Assembly (NCBI RefSeq): GCF_001280005.1
Contig: NZ_LGDW01000236.1
Span: 62,001 to 126,000, forward strand
Length of the DNA: 64,000 nucleotides
Reading direction: 5' to 3'
From: Streptomyces sp. NRRL WC-3618
Lineage (GTDB): Bacteria > Actinomycetota > Actinomycetes > Streptomycetales > Streptomycetaceae
The translations under genes were made by a program, and so were the position numbers. Numbering within the stretch: the first letter of the stretch is position 1; each line of letters starts with the position of its first letter. Positions 9,021 through 17,350 of the stretch are shown piece after piece. The notes beneath the pieces are model-generated. The model saw only the letters and a list, made by a program, of their open reading frames with translations. It was not told the DNA's origin and did not search any database.

Positions 9021-9824
9021 ATGACCGAGGCACGGGAGTCGGCCGGCCGGAGCAGCGAGACACACGCCCGGCACGCGCCCGGTACACCCTGCTGGGTGAG
9101 TCTGATGGTGCACGGAGTGACGGCGACCCAGGATTTCTACGGGGAGTTGTTCGGCTGGGAGTTCGAGCTGGGGCCCCAGCAACTCGGCTGGTACGTACGG
9201 GCCCTGCTGGACGGCCAGGAGGTGGCCGGCATCGGTCAGCTGCCACCGGACCGCCACCTCCCGGTGGCCTGGACGCCGTACCTCGCCTCGGACGACGTGG
9301 ACCTCACCGCGGAGATGATCCGGCACTCCGGCGGCACCGTGGGGGTGGGCCCCCTGGACGCGGCGGACGCCGGCCGGCTGGCGATCGCCTCCGACCCGAT
9401 GGGGGCGGTGTTCGGCATCTGGCAGACCGTCGCCCACCTGGGCACGGGCATCACCGGTGTCCCCGGCACCCCCGCCTGGAACGAGCTGGTGACCCGCGAC
9501 TCGTCGAGCGTCGCCAAGTTCTACAAGACCCTCTTCGGCTACGAGGAGGAGCCCGTGGTGTCGGCGAACTTCGACTACGTGACACTGCACCTCGAGGGCC
9601 GCCCCGTCGCCGGAATCCACGGTGTGGGCAACTTCCTGCCCCGCGGCCGAGGACCGCACTGGATGACGTACTTCGAGGTCTCCGACACGGACGCGGCGAC
9701 CGTGCGGCTGGTGGACCTGGGCGGCCATGTCGTCAAGCCCCCGCACGACACCCCACACGGCCGCGTGGCGACGGTGGCGGACCTGGAAGGGGCGGTGTTC
9801 TCGCTGATCCAGGGGGGCCGCTGA
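9021..9824 (+). CDS. VOC-family protein with two glyoxalase-like domains
   Basis: A 267-aa protein made of two tandem VOC (glyoxalase/bleomycin-resistance/dioxygenase-like) domains at about 20-135 and 150-265. Each opens with PxWxxL or PCWVSL followed by ...FYG.LFGWE or FYKTLFGYE. The overall plan resembles the mycobacterial CFP30B/Rv0577 family. ATG 9021 follows GAGGAGAGAG; the longer frame reaching 8982 has no such signal. VOC proteins bind a metal and small ligands, but substrate and activity cannot be told here. A hairpin covers the stop codon and probably ends the transcript. Confidence 0.85.
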   Translation: MTEARESAGRSSETHARHAPGTPCWVSLMVHGVTATQDFYGELFGWEFELGPQQLGWYVRALLDGQEVAGIGQLPPDRHLPVAWTPYLASDDVDLTAEMIRHSGGTVGVGPLDAADAGRLAIASDPMGAVFGIWQTVAHLGTGITGVPGTPAWNELVTRDSSSVAKFYKTLFGYEEEPVVSANFDYVTLHLEGRPVAGIHGVGNFLPRGRGPHWMTYFEVSDTDAATVRLVDLGGHVVKPPHDTPHGRVATVADLEGAVFSLIQGGR

Positions 9825-9836
9825 CGGCCCCCCTGG
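9809..9836. terminator. Terminator hairpin across the VOC stop codon
   Basis: A 12-bp perfect inverted repeat, CCAGGGGGGCCG, loop CTGA, CGGCCCCCCTGG. The loop holds the TGA stop of the VOC gene. It ends eight bases before the convergent NlpC/P60 stop, so it can act on both transcripts. Confidence 0.75.
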
Positions 9837-9843
9837 AGGGCCT

Positions 9844-11199
9844 CTACGCGGGTCGCAGGACGCTGTGGATCGCCGCCTCGCCGGCAGCGAAGATCGAGTC
9901 CTCGCGCACCCGCGCCCCCGGGCTCGGCGCGTGCATCATCATTCCGTCGCCGACGAAGATGCCCACGTGACCGACATGGCCCAGCTCGCCGTGGAAGAAC
10001 ACCAGGTCACCGGGGAGGATGTCGGCGACGTTGATCGCCATGCCGGCGCTCGCCTGCTCGTGCACGGCACGCGGGAGTGCGACTCCGGCGGCCTTCCAAG
10101 CGGCCTGGATGAGACCGGAGTTGTCGTACGACCCCGGGCCGGCCGCGCCCCAGACACACGGTCTGCCGATCTGCGCGCGGGCGAAGGCGACCGCCTTCGC
10201 GGCCTTCGCACCGGACTCCACGACGAACGCGATGCCGTTGCCGATGCTCCCGCCGGTCACCACGGCCGGGTACGCATCGGTGCCGAAGTAGTGGGTACCC
10301 GTGCCGTAGGACGTCTGCGTGCCGTGCGGCGGCGTGTGCGTTCCGTACGAGGTGTCTGTGACGTAGGGCGCGGGCGTCTCCGTCACGGGGAACGGGTCGG
10401 CGACGGGGAACGGTTCGGTGACGAGGGGGAGTTCGGTGACGAGGGCGTAGTCCCCGTCGCGGAGCGTGCCCGCGTAGAGGGGCGTGCCCGCGTCCAGGGA
10501 CGGGTCCGCGCTCCGGCCCACCGACTGGGGCAGCTGCCACTGCTCGGCGGGCTGGGGGCGATTCTGGGCCACCGGGTCGGGGAGGCGCCAGTTGTCCTCG
10601 GCGGGCAGGGGGCCCGCCGCCGGGAAGGCAGCGGTGCCCTGGGAAGGCGACGGGAACCAACTGGGCTCAGTCGAAAGGGCGTTCAGTTCCCGCGGAGCTG
10701 CCTGCCGTGGCGCGGGCACGGCCGGCAGAACGGCCATGGGCGCGGCGGTCGGTTCGGCGACCGGTGCGGCCGACAGCGCGGCCATGGGCACGGGCCGCAG
10801 CGTGGCCGTCGGCCCCGCGGGCAGTGCGGCCACAGGTCCGCCGGTCAACTCCGGCACGGGACGGGCGGCCGGCTCGGCGGGAGGAGCGGCGGGCCGCGCG
10901 GGGCGGGCCTCCGGCGCGCGGGCCGGTCTGCGGTCCGCGGGCAGTACCGCCGGCATGGTCGGGCCCAGCTGGGCGCGCCCCACGTCGAACCACGGACGGG
11001 CGACCTCGTCGAGGGCGGGATCGGAGCGCCTGCGCGCGGTGTCGGGCGCCGGGTTGATCCGCTTGCGTATCCCGAGCCTCATCGCACGGGTGGCGTTGAA
11101 GGTCCCGGTGAAGCTCTCAGCCTGGTCGTAGAGGCTGTTGATCCGCTGCTGGACCTCTTCACGGCTCGGCCCATCATCTCGGGTTCGTTCCGGCGCCAT
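9844..11199 (-). CDS. NlpC/P60-fold protein with Asn in place of the catalytic Cys
   Basis: A 451-aa protein: a charged, probably helical N-terminus (about 1-65, REEVQQRINSLYDQAESFTGTF), a long proline/alanine-rich low-complexity linker (about 80-330), and a C-terminal NlpC/P60 domain (about 335-451). The domain keeps FARAQIGRPCVWGAAGPGS, PGDLVFF and the HVGIFVG histidine, but the expected YDCSGL motif reads YDNSGL (Asn360, codon AAC at 10120-10122), so peptidoglycan hydrolysis is doubtful. No signal peptide or membrane segment is seen. ATG 11199 has AAGGAG ten bases upstream; an in-frame TTG at 11238 is less likely. Confidence 0.82.
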   Translation of the reverse strand: MAPERTRDDGPSREEVQQRINSLYDQAESFTGTFNATRAMRLGIRKRINPAPDTARRRSDPALDEVARPWFDVGRAQLGPTMPAVLPADRRPARAPEARPARPAAPPAEPAARPVPELTGGPVAALPAGPTATLRPVPMAALSAAPVAEPTAAPMAVLPAVPAPRQAAPRELNALSTEPSWFPSPSQGTAAFPAAGPLPAEDNWRLPDPVAQNRPQPAEQWQLPQSVGRSADPSLDAGTPLYAGTLRDGDYALVTELPLVTEPFPVADPFPVTETPAPYVTDTSYGTHTPPHGTQTSYGTGTHYFGTDAYPAVVTGGSIGNGIAFVVESGAKAAKAVAFARAQIGRPCVWGAAGPGSYDNSGLIQAAWKAAGVALPRAVHEQASAGMAINVADILPGDLVFFHGELGHVGHVGIFVGDGMMMHAPSPGARVREDSIFAAGEAAIHSVLRPA

Positions 11200-11367
11200 G
11201 CGGGACGAGCTCCTTCCGTGGTACGTCCTCTCAGCCAACTGTCAGGTGCGACAGCAGGTTTGAGAATGTGTCGGAGGTCAACTTAGCCAACTTGTGCGCT
11301 TCAGGTGAAGGTTGAAGCACGAAATGCCCGATACGTTATTGTGACCTTCATCGTATCGACCGTACGA

Positions 11368-11399
11368 GGGAGCCGCGCCGGATGTCCGGCGCGGCTCCC
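11368..11399 (-). terminator. Terminator downstream of the DUF6480 gene
   Basis: A 15-bp perfect inverted repeat, GGGAGCCGCGCCGGA and TCCGGCGCGGCTCCC, with a two-base spacer, 37 bases downstream of the DUF6480 stop on the minus strand. Confidence 0.75.
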
Positions 11400-11436
11400 G
11401 TGGGTGTGCGCCCGATGTGGTGGCTGCCCGGTGACG

Positions 11437-11664
11437 CTAGGCGATCAAAGCGACCACCATGGCGATCAGCCCGATCGCCACCAGCGCCACCACCACCGTG
11501 ATGAGGACGAGCGGCATCGCACCCCAGCCCTTGCGCAGCTCGGTCTGCGGATGGGAGATGCCGGACGTGCCACCTGCCTCGGCGGGTGGGGTCTCACCGG
11601 GTGGCACCCCGCCGCCGGGTTCGAGTCCTGGCGTCTGTGACGGCTCGGGATCAGGGCTGGTCAT
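11437..11664 (-). CDS. DUF6480 family small membrane protein
   Basis: A 75-aa protein with a soluble N-terminus carrying the family signature TPGLEPGGGVPPGETPPAE and one C-terminal membrane helix (about 51-75, rich in Val, Ala, Leu and Ile). ATG 11664 follows GAGGAGGATG. Proteins of this form are widespread in Streptomyces accessory regions; their function is not known. A strong hairpin follows. The CBS-domain gene lies 142 bp upstream on the same strand. Confidence 0.85.
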   Translation of the reverse strand: MTSPDPEPSQTPGLEPGGGVPPGETPPAEAGGTSGISHPQTELRKGWGAMPLVLITVVVALVAIGLIAMVVALIA

Positions 11665-11806
11665 GACGCATCCTCCTCTCAGTTCTGGGCCGGCTATGGC
11701 CGCTTGGCCTTGGGCCGACCGTGCTGGTGGTCATGCCGTGAGGCGACAGGTGACTCCGCTCCGCCCTCGCTCGTGCCCGGCGGCAGCTCTGCCAGAGGGA
11801 GTCCCT

Positions 11807-12229
11807 TCACTGGTTGGAACGCGCGGCGCTGATGTCGCCGAGGGCCGAGTCGGGATCGCGTTCCATGGCCAGGTCGCCGATGGAGACGATGCCCACGGGG
11901 TGACTCTCCTGATCGACTACCGGCACGCGGCGGACGGAATGCTCGCGCATCACGTGCACCGCGGCGGCAAGGTCGTCGTCGGGGCCGACCGTGACCAGGT
12001 CCTCGCTGCACGCCTGGGCCACCGTCGTACGGTCCGGGTCGCCGCCTTCGGCCAGCGCGCGCACCACCAGGTCACGGTCGCTGACCAGCCCGCGCAGCCG
12101 GTCACCCTCGGTGACCAGCACGGCACCGATGCCCTCGTCACGCATCATCCGGGCCACCGCCTGCACTGACGTCTGCGGTTCGACGGTCGTCAGGTCGGCC
12201 GTCATGACGTCGCGGACATGCTGAGTCAT
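11807..12229 (-). CDS. CBS-domain pair protein
   Basis: A 140-aa protein consisting of two CBS motifs (about 8-62 and 72-126), with repeated patterns VRDVMTADLTTV, LVSDRDLVVRAL, SVRRVPVVD and GIVSIGDLA. Stand-alone CBS pairs bind adenine nucleotides (AMP, ATP, SAM) and often act as energy or stress sensors in actinobacteria. ATG 12229 is nine bases after GGAGGG; an ATG three codons earlier touches that site directly and is less likely. The ligand cannot be inferred. Confidence 0.88.
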   Translation of the reverse strand: MTQHVRDVMTADLTTVEPQTSVQAVARMMRDEGIGAVLVTEGDRLRGLVSDRDLVVRALAEGGDPDRTTVAQACSEDLVTVGPDDDLAAAVHVMREHSVRRVPVVDQESHPVGIVSIGDLAMERDPDSALGDISAARSNQ

Positions 12230-12596
12230 GGAAAACATCCCTCCGTGGAGTGGGGCGGTGCTGTTCACCGCCGTGCAGCCGCCGAGTACCCGCACGCGGC
12301 CGGCGCTCCCATTTCGTTTCCGACGGCTCCCGCCTGGGACGGTCCGCCATCCCGGACCGTCTCCGGCCGCCCGCTCCGTCGGCACGGGGCTCGCACGGCG
12401 AGCTGTGGGAGCCTGGTAAGCAAGGAACCAGCCGTGGTTCTGCTCCTGGAGCCACGCCGCCCGCGCCGGCGGCGGCGGAGGGCACGCACATGGTGCCGGG
12501 CTTCGGAGGCCGGATCTTTGCGCGGCACCTGCCACGCGCCCGGCAGTGAGCTTGTGACTGCCGAGGGCTGCCACCCCCTGTGAAACGGGTCGGCAC
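12230..12596. other. Intergenic region upstream of the CBS gene
   Basis: A 367-bp gap. Several open frames exist on both strands because of high GC, but none has an initiation signal or recognisable protein. It presumably holds the CBS gene promoter; no operator-like palindrome was found. Confidence 0.4.
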
Positions 12597-13046
12597 ATGC
12601 GAAAGCCCTACAGCATCCATCTGGCCGTGTGGGGCTCCTCGGCCGTCCTCACCATCTGCCACGCGCGCCGTACGTGGGCCGCCGACCGCTCCGAGCTGTC
12701 CTTGCGGTACGTCCTCGGCACTCTTCCGGCCACCACGACAATGATCTTCTTCGACTACGAACACGGGCCCCGTCGACCGCACGACCGCAACCGGGCCTTC
12801 CGCGTCGTCCACGCGTACGCGGCCAGCCACTCCGTGTACCTGGTGGCCATCGGCGCTCCCGTCCTGCCCGGGGCGGTCCCCTCCGGCCACACACCGCCGC
12901 CGCCTTCGGCAGAGGCGTCGGCAGCGGCGGTCGGCGCGCTGCGCCGGGACGTCGCGTCCCGGGTACTGCGCCAGCAGGCGGCCGGCATCCGCCTCGCCCG
13001 CCACGGCTGCCACCCCTGCGGCCTTCACCGACGCCGGGAGCGGTGA
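12597..13046 (+). CDS. Hypothetical protein, 149 aa (doubtful)
   Basis: An ATG-started frame with consistently G/C third positions over most of its length. It has moderately protein-like composition in its first 90 residues (for example MIFFDYEHGPRR and HAYAASHSVYLVAIGAP), then becomes Arg/Ala/Pro-rich. There is no clear ribosome binding site, no membrane segment and no recognised family. It lies in a disturbed stretch next to a broken glycosyltransferase, so it may be a remnant or not a gene. Confidence 0.35.
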   Translation: MRKPYSIHLAVWGSSAVLTICHARRTWAADRSELSLRYVLGTLPATTTMIFFDYEHGPRRPHDRNRAFRVVHAYAASHSVYLVAIGAPVLPGAVPSGHTPPPPSAEASAAAVGALRRDVASRVLRQQAAGIRLARHGCHPCGLHRRRER

Positions 13047-13102
13047 CCGCGCGCGGCGGCAGTTCGACAGCGGCGCGACGGGGGCGTCCGGTTGCCGACG
13101 TT

Positions 13103-13422
13103 TCAGCCTGGCGCGGGAGCGGTGTCCGGGGCGGGACCGAGCAGCACGTCGGCCGCACCGCGACGGCGGCGGCAAGGCGGCCGGGAGCGGCCGGCACGAT
13201 GTCGTGGGCCGGCATGTTCCGCCGCAGCGCCCGCGGGCACGGCACCACCGTCAGCAGGTCACCGAGTCCCCGGGCGCGCAGGTCCAGTACCTGGGGACGG
13301 GTGCCGGACTCAGGAGGGCCCTGGGTGCGCGAGGGGGTGGCGGGGCCGTCTTCGCTCACGGAACCTCCTGGGACGAAACTCGCGCGGTTCTCGCCCGGAC
13401 GGGCCTCGTCGGCCCCGGGCAC
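13103..13422 (-). pseudogene. Remnant of a glycosyltransferase family 9 (heptosyltransferase-like) gene
   Basis: The minus-strand frame from 13422 contains VLDLRARGLGDLLTVVP, then RALRRNMPAHDIVPAAPG and RLAAAVA, the N-terminal fold of GT9 enzymes. The frame then breaks near 13150; a shifted frame continues ADVLLGPAPDTAPAPG and stops at 13103-13105. The remaining roughly 230 residues, including the nucleotide-sugar-binding half, are absent. It begins four bases after the SDR stop, so it was probably once the next gene of that operon. Confidence 0.7.
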
Positions 13423-13425
13423 CGG

Positions 13426-14172
13426 TCAGGGCCAGGACGGTTCCCTGCGTGGTACGACGACCAGCTCCGCGAGGGCGCTGCCGACCGGAACGGACAACGC
13501 GTACAGCACCGTGTCGGCGACGACCTCCGGGCTCTGCAGCATCGAGGTGTCGGCGTCGGGGAACCGTTCCATGATGAAGGCGGTCTCCATTCCGCCGGCG
13601 ATGATCCCCGTCACGCCGATGCCCTCGCAGTCGCGCTGGGCCTCCTTGAAGAGGGTGTGCGTGAACGCCCGCAGGCCCGATTTGCTCGCCGCGTAGGGTC
13701 CGGCCTCGGTCCAGGTCCGGTTGGCCGCGGTCGAGAGAATGTTGACGATGTGGCCGCCGCCCTGGCCCACCATGCGGCGGTACGCCTCCAGGCATAGGTA
13801 CATCGGTCCGAGCAGGTTGGTCGTCACCACCCGGGAGACCTCGTCCGCGGTGAGGTGTTCGGCCGACTTCGAGACGTCCACCGCGGCGTTGTTGACGAGG
13901 ATGTCCACCCGCTGGCCGGCCTCGTCGACGTCCTCGAAGACATCGGCGACCGCCCCCGGGTCGCACACGTCCAGGCTCACGGAGCGGGCCCGCCCGCCCT
14001 GGGCCGTGAGGTCCTCGCACAGTTCCTTGGCCAGGTCGTGGCGTACGTCCGCCACGACGACGGAGGCCCCAGCGGCGGCCAGCCGGCGGGAGATGGCGGC
14101 TCCCAGGCCGCGGGCCCCGCCGGTGACCAACGCCTGCTTCCCGCTCAGATCCGTGTACGACGCGCCACTCAT
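13426..14172 (-). CDS. Short-chain dehydrogenase/reductase
   Basis: A 248-aa classical SDR: cofactor motif TGGARGLG (about 17-24), NNAAV, a Ser in NILSTAAN and the YAASK catalytic motif. ATG 14172 is preferred since GGAAGG lies seven bases before it; an ATG two codons upstream is almost touching that site. The substrate is unknown. It is followed directly by the GT9 remnant, so in ancestral strains it may have worked in sugar or glycoconjugate metabolism. Confidence 0.88.
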   Translation of the reverse strand: MSGASYTDLSGKQALVTGGARGLGAAISRRLAAAGASVVVADVRHDLAKELCEDLTAQGGRARSVSLDVCDPGAVADVFEDVDEAGQRVDILVNNAAVDVSKSAEHLTADEVSRVVTTNLLGPMYLCLEAYRRMVGQGGGHIVNILSTAANRTWTEAGPYAASKSGLRAFTHTLFKEAQRDCEGIGVTGIIAGGMETAFIMERFPDADTSMLQSPEVVADTVLYALSVPVGSALAELVVVPRREPSWP

Positions 14173-14566
14173 CCGCATGCCTTCCGTCTACCGTCTCCGG
14201 CCCGCCCGGGCGTTGTGCCCCGTGCGGGCATTCCGTCTCCACTGTCACCAACGGGAGCGTCTGAGGCACGCCGGGTTAGGCCGCAGGGCGGCACCCGGGC
14301 GTCCCAGCCCGTCCGGGGAGCGGCACGACGTCCCGCGCGGAGGTTCGGGCGTCCGGCTGTGAGCAAAGCCACCGCCGGGCCCCGAGGCCGGGCGGGACAA
14401 GGGCCGTGGGCTGCGGCGGAGCCGGCGGGAGAGACCGGTCACGCAGGCGGCTCGGGAAGGTCTGTCAGCATGGTCCGGGACCGATTCCCCCTTTCGTCGG
14501 GCGCCGTCGCGCCGACGTGTGGAACGCCCTTTCCCCGCCTGTCCGCCGTCCTCGCGTCCCCCGGGT
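14173..14566. other. Divergent intergenic region between the SDR and MFS genes
   Basis: A 394-bp gap that should contain promoters for both genes. Open frames here lack initiation signals and look like noise of high-GC DNA. No strong palindrome or promoter consensus was recognised. Confidence 0.4.
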
Positions 14567-15928
14567 ATGTCTTCTGTGTCTGCGTCCGTCTCCTCTTCCG
14601 TCCTGCCTCCGGCCGTCGCCGCCGCGCCTTCCCGCTCGCCGTGGCGTTCACTGCGTCACCGCAGCATGCGGTGGTGGGCCGTCGCCAACTTCATGTCCAA
14701 CATCGGTACGTGGATGCAGCTCACGGTGCAGAACCTGCTCGTGCTCCAGATCACCGGATCGGCCGCCGCGACCGGACTGTCGGTCTCCGTACAGGCGGCC
14801 CCCGGCCTGCTGTTCGGCCTGCTGGGCGGTGCGGTCGTCGACCGCTGGCCGCGCAGGCTCACCGCCGCCGTGGGGCAGGCGCTCCTGGGCGTGGTGGCCC
14901 TCGTGACGGCGGTCCTGGTCGTCCTCGGCCGGCTCGACCTGCCGGTGCTGCTGGTCCTCGCGGCCGTCACCGGCCTGATCGCCACCGTCGACGGGCCCGC
15001 CTGCGCCCTGCTGGGCAACGAACTCGTGCCGGCCGACGACCTGCCCTCGGCGATCGGAATCGGCTCGCTCGTCCACAGTGCCGGGCGGCTCGTCGGCGCC
15101 GCGCTCGCCGGGGTGGCCGTCGGCCTCCTCGGTACGTCGGTGGCCTATGTGGCGAACGGGGTCTCCTTCCTCTTCGTCGCCTGCGTGATCCCGTTCCTGA
15201 GGCCCGCGGACCCCGGGGCAGCGGTTCGTGCCCCGGCCCCCGCCGGGAAGGCGCCGTCAGGGCCGGCCGGCGAGGGCGGCTGCGGTGCTCGCGAGGGTCT
15301 GGCCTTCTTCATGCGCCGTCCCCGGCTCGTCGCGCTGGCCGCGCTCAACGGGATCGGCGCGCTGTTCGGCCGCAACTACTCGCTCACGCTGGTCGTCCTG
15401 GTCACCGGGCCACTGGCGGGGGACGCGGCGGCCTTCAGCCAGGTGTCCCTGGTCCTCGCCGTGGGCGGCATCATCGGCGCCGTCCTGGGCGCGCGGCTGC
15501 GCAGGCCCGGCGTACGGCTGGTGGGAGTCCTCACAGTCGCCGGGGCGCTGCTCCAGGTCCTGGCCGGCCTGTCGCCCTCCCTGGCCGTGCTCCTCGTCCT
15601 CGTCCTTCCGATGGCCATGGCGGAGTCCGTCGGGGACACCGCGCAGTCCACGGTGCTGCAGACCGACCCGCCGCCCCCTATGCGCGGCCGCGTCCTGGGG
15701 GCGTGGTCCAGCATCCGCACCGTGTGGGGGCTCGCGGCGCCGCCCTTGCTGGGACTGATGATGGAGCTGGCCGGCGTGCGCGCCGCTCTGGTGGCGGGCG
15801 GACTGGTCGTGACCGCGGCCGTGGCGGCGGGCTACCTGCTCCGCGGCCACGGTGTTCGCCGGGTCGCGCGCGGCCGGGTACCGGAGGTCGCCGTGCCGCT
15901 CCGCGCCGGCCTGGGGACGGCGGCCTGA
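14567..15928 (+). CDS. MFS exporter (enterobactin-exporter/MFS_3 type)
   Basis: A 453-aa transporter with about 11-12 membrane segments, of the MFS_3 group. Typical features are SLRHRSMRWWAVANFMSNIG at the N-terminus, the motif-A-like GGAVVDRWPRRL after helix 2, and the cytoplasmic mid-loop DPGAAVRAPAPAG. ATG 14567 is the best start before the conserved RHRSMRW region, although its ribosome binding site is weak. It is convergent with hldE. Relatives export small molecules such as siderophores or drugs; the substrate here is unknown. Confidence 0.82.
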   Translation: MSSVSASVSSSVLPPAVAAAPSRSPWRSLRHRSMRWWAVANFMSNIGTWMQLTVQNLLVLQITGSAAATGLSVSVQAAPGLLFGLLGGAVVDRWPRRLTAAVGQALLGVVALVTAVLVVLGRLDLPVLLVLAAVTGLIATVDGPACALLGNELVPADDLPSAIGIGSLVHSAGRLVGAALAGVAVGLLGTSVAYVANGVSFLFVACVIPFLRPADPGAAVRAPAPAGKAPSGPAGEGGCGAREGLAFFMRRPRLVALAALNGIGALFGRNYSLTLVVLVTGPLAGDAAAFSQVSLVLAVGGIIGAVLGARLRRPGVRLVGVLTVAGALLQVLAGLSPSLAVLLVLVLPMAMAESVGDTAQSTVLQTDPPPPMRGRVLGAWSSIRTVWGLAAPPLLGLMMELAGVRAALVAGGLVVTAAVAAGYLLRGHGVRRVARGRVPEVAVPLRAGLGTAA

Positions 15929-15952
15929 CCGCAGCCGGACGTGCACTGCGGC

Positions 15953-17350
15953 TCAGGGGGCGGTACGGGCGCCGGCGGCGGCGCGCGCCGCACGGTCGGC
16001 GAGGCCGGTGGTGGACCGGCCGTCGAGGTACGGCAGGACGACGGTCTGGCCTCCCCAGCCGCGCAGTACCCCTGCCTCCGGCAGCGCTTCGGCCGAGTAG
16101 TCGCCGCCCTTGACCCACACGTCGGGCCGCAGCGCGCGCAGCAGGTTCTGCGGGGTGTCCTCCTCGAAGGCCACCACGGCGTCGACACTGCCGAGTGCCG
16201 CCAGCACTCTCATACGGTCCTCCAGGGGGTTGAGCGGGCGGCCCGGCCCCTTCAGACGCCGCAGCGAGGCGTCCGAGTTCACACAGACGATCAGGCAGTC
16301 GCCGATACGTCGTGCGCTGTCGAGGAGGCCCACGTGGCCGGCGTGCAGCAGGTCGAAGCAGCCTCCGGTGGCGACGACGGTGCCGCCGCCGACCCTCACG
16401 CGCGCGGCGAGTTCGAACGCGTCGCCCGCGGCGGAGCCCGCGCGCCCGTCCGGTCCGCCGGTCCGCCAGATGCCGGGGTCGGCCGCGCCGCCGGCCGCGA
16501 CGAAGGCGGCGGCGCCCGCCACCGCCCGTTGCACCGCTTCCTCGGGCAGGGCACCCTCCGCGAACGCGACGGCGGCGAGGGCGGCGAAGCAGTCCCCGGC
16601 GCCGCACGGATCTCCCGTGGCGGGGTAGGGCACCGGCACGAGCATCGGCGCCGCGGAGCCGGGGCGGGTGAGCAGAGCGCCACGGTCTCCCAGGGTCACG
16701 GCGACCGACACCGCGTGCCAGCGTTCCGCCAGCTCGGCGCCGCGACGGGCCTGTTCGGCGAGTGAGTGCCCGTCGCCCGGGGCCAGCGCGGCGGCCTCGG
16801 CCTCGTTCGGGGTCACCAGGCGGGCTCCGGGGACGGGAGGGCCGCCGCGCGGGTGCGGATCCCACACCAGCGGCGTCCGTCGGGCCGCGTCGGCCAGCAG
16901 CGGCCGTACGGCGTCGGCGGTGCCCCTGCCGTAGTCGGCGACGAGGACGGCGTGCGCCCCGGCGAGGGCTTCGCGGACGGCCGAGGGGGCCGGGCCGACC
17001 TCGCCGCCGCCACGGTCCACCCTGACGAGGGGCCGGCCACCGGCCAGTACCCGGACCTTGACCGGGAGCGTTCCGCGCAGCGGGAGTTCCACCAGCCGGA
17101 CCCGCCCGCGCAGCGCCTCGCGCACCGTGTGGCTGGCCTCGTCCTCGCCGAGCGCCGTGACCAGGACGACGTCTCGGCCGGTCCGGGCGGCCAGGCCGGC
17201 GGCAAGTCCGGCGCCGCCGGGGCGGGAGACGTCGGCGGTGACGTCGACGACGGGCACCGGGGCGTCGGGCGCCAGCCGGTCCACGACTCCCCGTACGTCA
17301 CGGTCGAGCAGGGCGTCGCCGACCACGACCAGCGGTCCGGTGGCGTTCAC
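15953..17350 (-). CDS. hldE: Bifunctional D-beta-heptose 7-phosphate kinase / heptose 1-phosphate adenylyltransferase
   Basis: A 465-aa two-domain enzyme. The N-terminal PfkB/ribokinase domain (about 1-300) has VVGDALLDRDVRG and the GDPCGAGDCFAA catalytic/anion-hole motif. The C-terminal nucleotidyltransferase domain (about 325-465) has GGCFDLLHAGHVGLL with the HxGH motif and VKGGDY. It performs steps two and four of ADP-heptose synthesis. GTG 17350 follows GGGAGGAC and overlaps the gmhA stop (GTGA). With gmhA and gmhB in the same operon this completes the path to ADP-D-glycero-beta-D-manno-heptose. Confidence 0.92.
   Translation of the reverse strand: MNATGPLVVVGDALLDRDVRGVVDRLAPDAPVPVVDVTADVSRPGGAGLAAGLAARTGRDVVLVTALGEDEASHTVREALRGRVRLVELPLRGTLPVKVRVLAGGRPLVRVDRGGGEVGPAPSAVREALAGAHAVLVADYGRGTADAVRPLLADAARRTPLVWDPHPRGGPPVPGARLVTPNEAEAAALAPGDGHSLAEQARRGAELAERWHAVSVAVTLGDRGALLTRPGSAAPMLVPVPYPATGDPCGAGDCFAALAAVAFAEGALPEEAVQRAVAGAAAFVAAGGAADPGIWRTGGPDGRAGSAAGDAFELAARVRVGGGTVVATGGCFDLLHAGHVGLLDSARRIGDCLIVCVNSDASLRRLKGPGRPLNPLEDRMRVLAALGSVDAVVAFEEDTPQNLLRALRPDVWVKGGDYSAEALPEAGVLRGWGGQTVVLPYLDGRSTTGLADRAARAAAGARTAP

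Noticed and set aside
11612..11636. tRNA T-arm-like sequence (CCGGGTTCGAGTCCTGG)
   Set aside because: It lies in the coding sequence of the DUF6480 protein, in its conserved TPGLEPGGG part, and no acceptor stem or anticodon arm surrounds it.
15929..15952. Short inverted repeat CCGCAG ... CTGCGG between the MFS gene and hldE
   Set aside because: Six-base stem only; not distinguishable from chance in this composition.
13855..16113. A 752-codon plus-strand open frame
   Set aside because: It runs across the SDR gene antisense and across the MFS gene out of frame, with low-complexity Arg/Ala/Pro composition.
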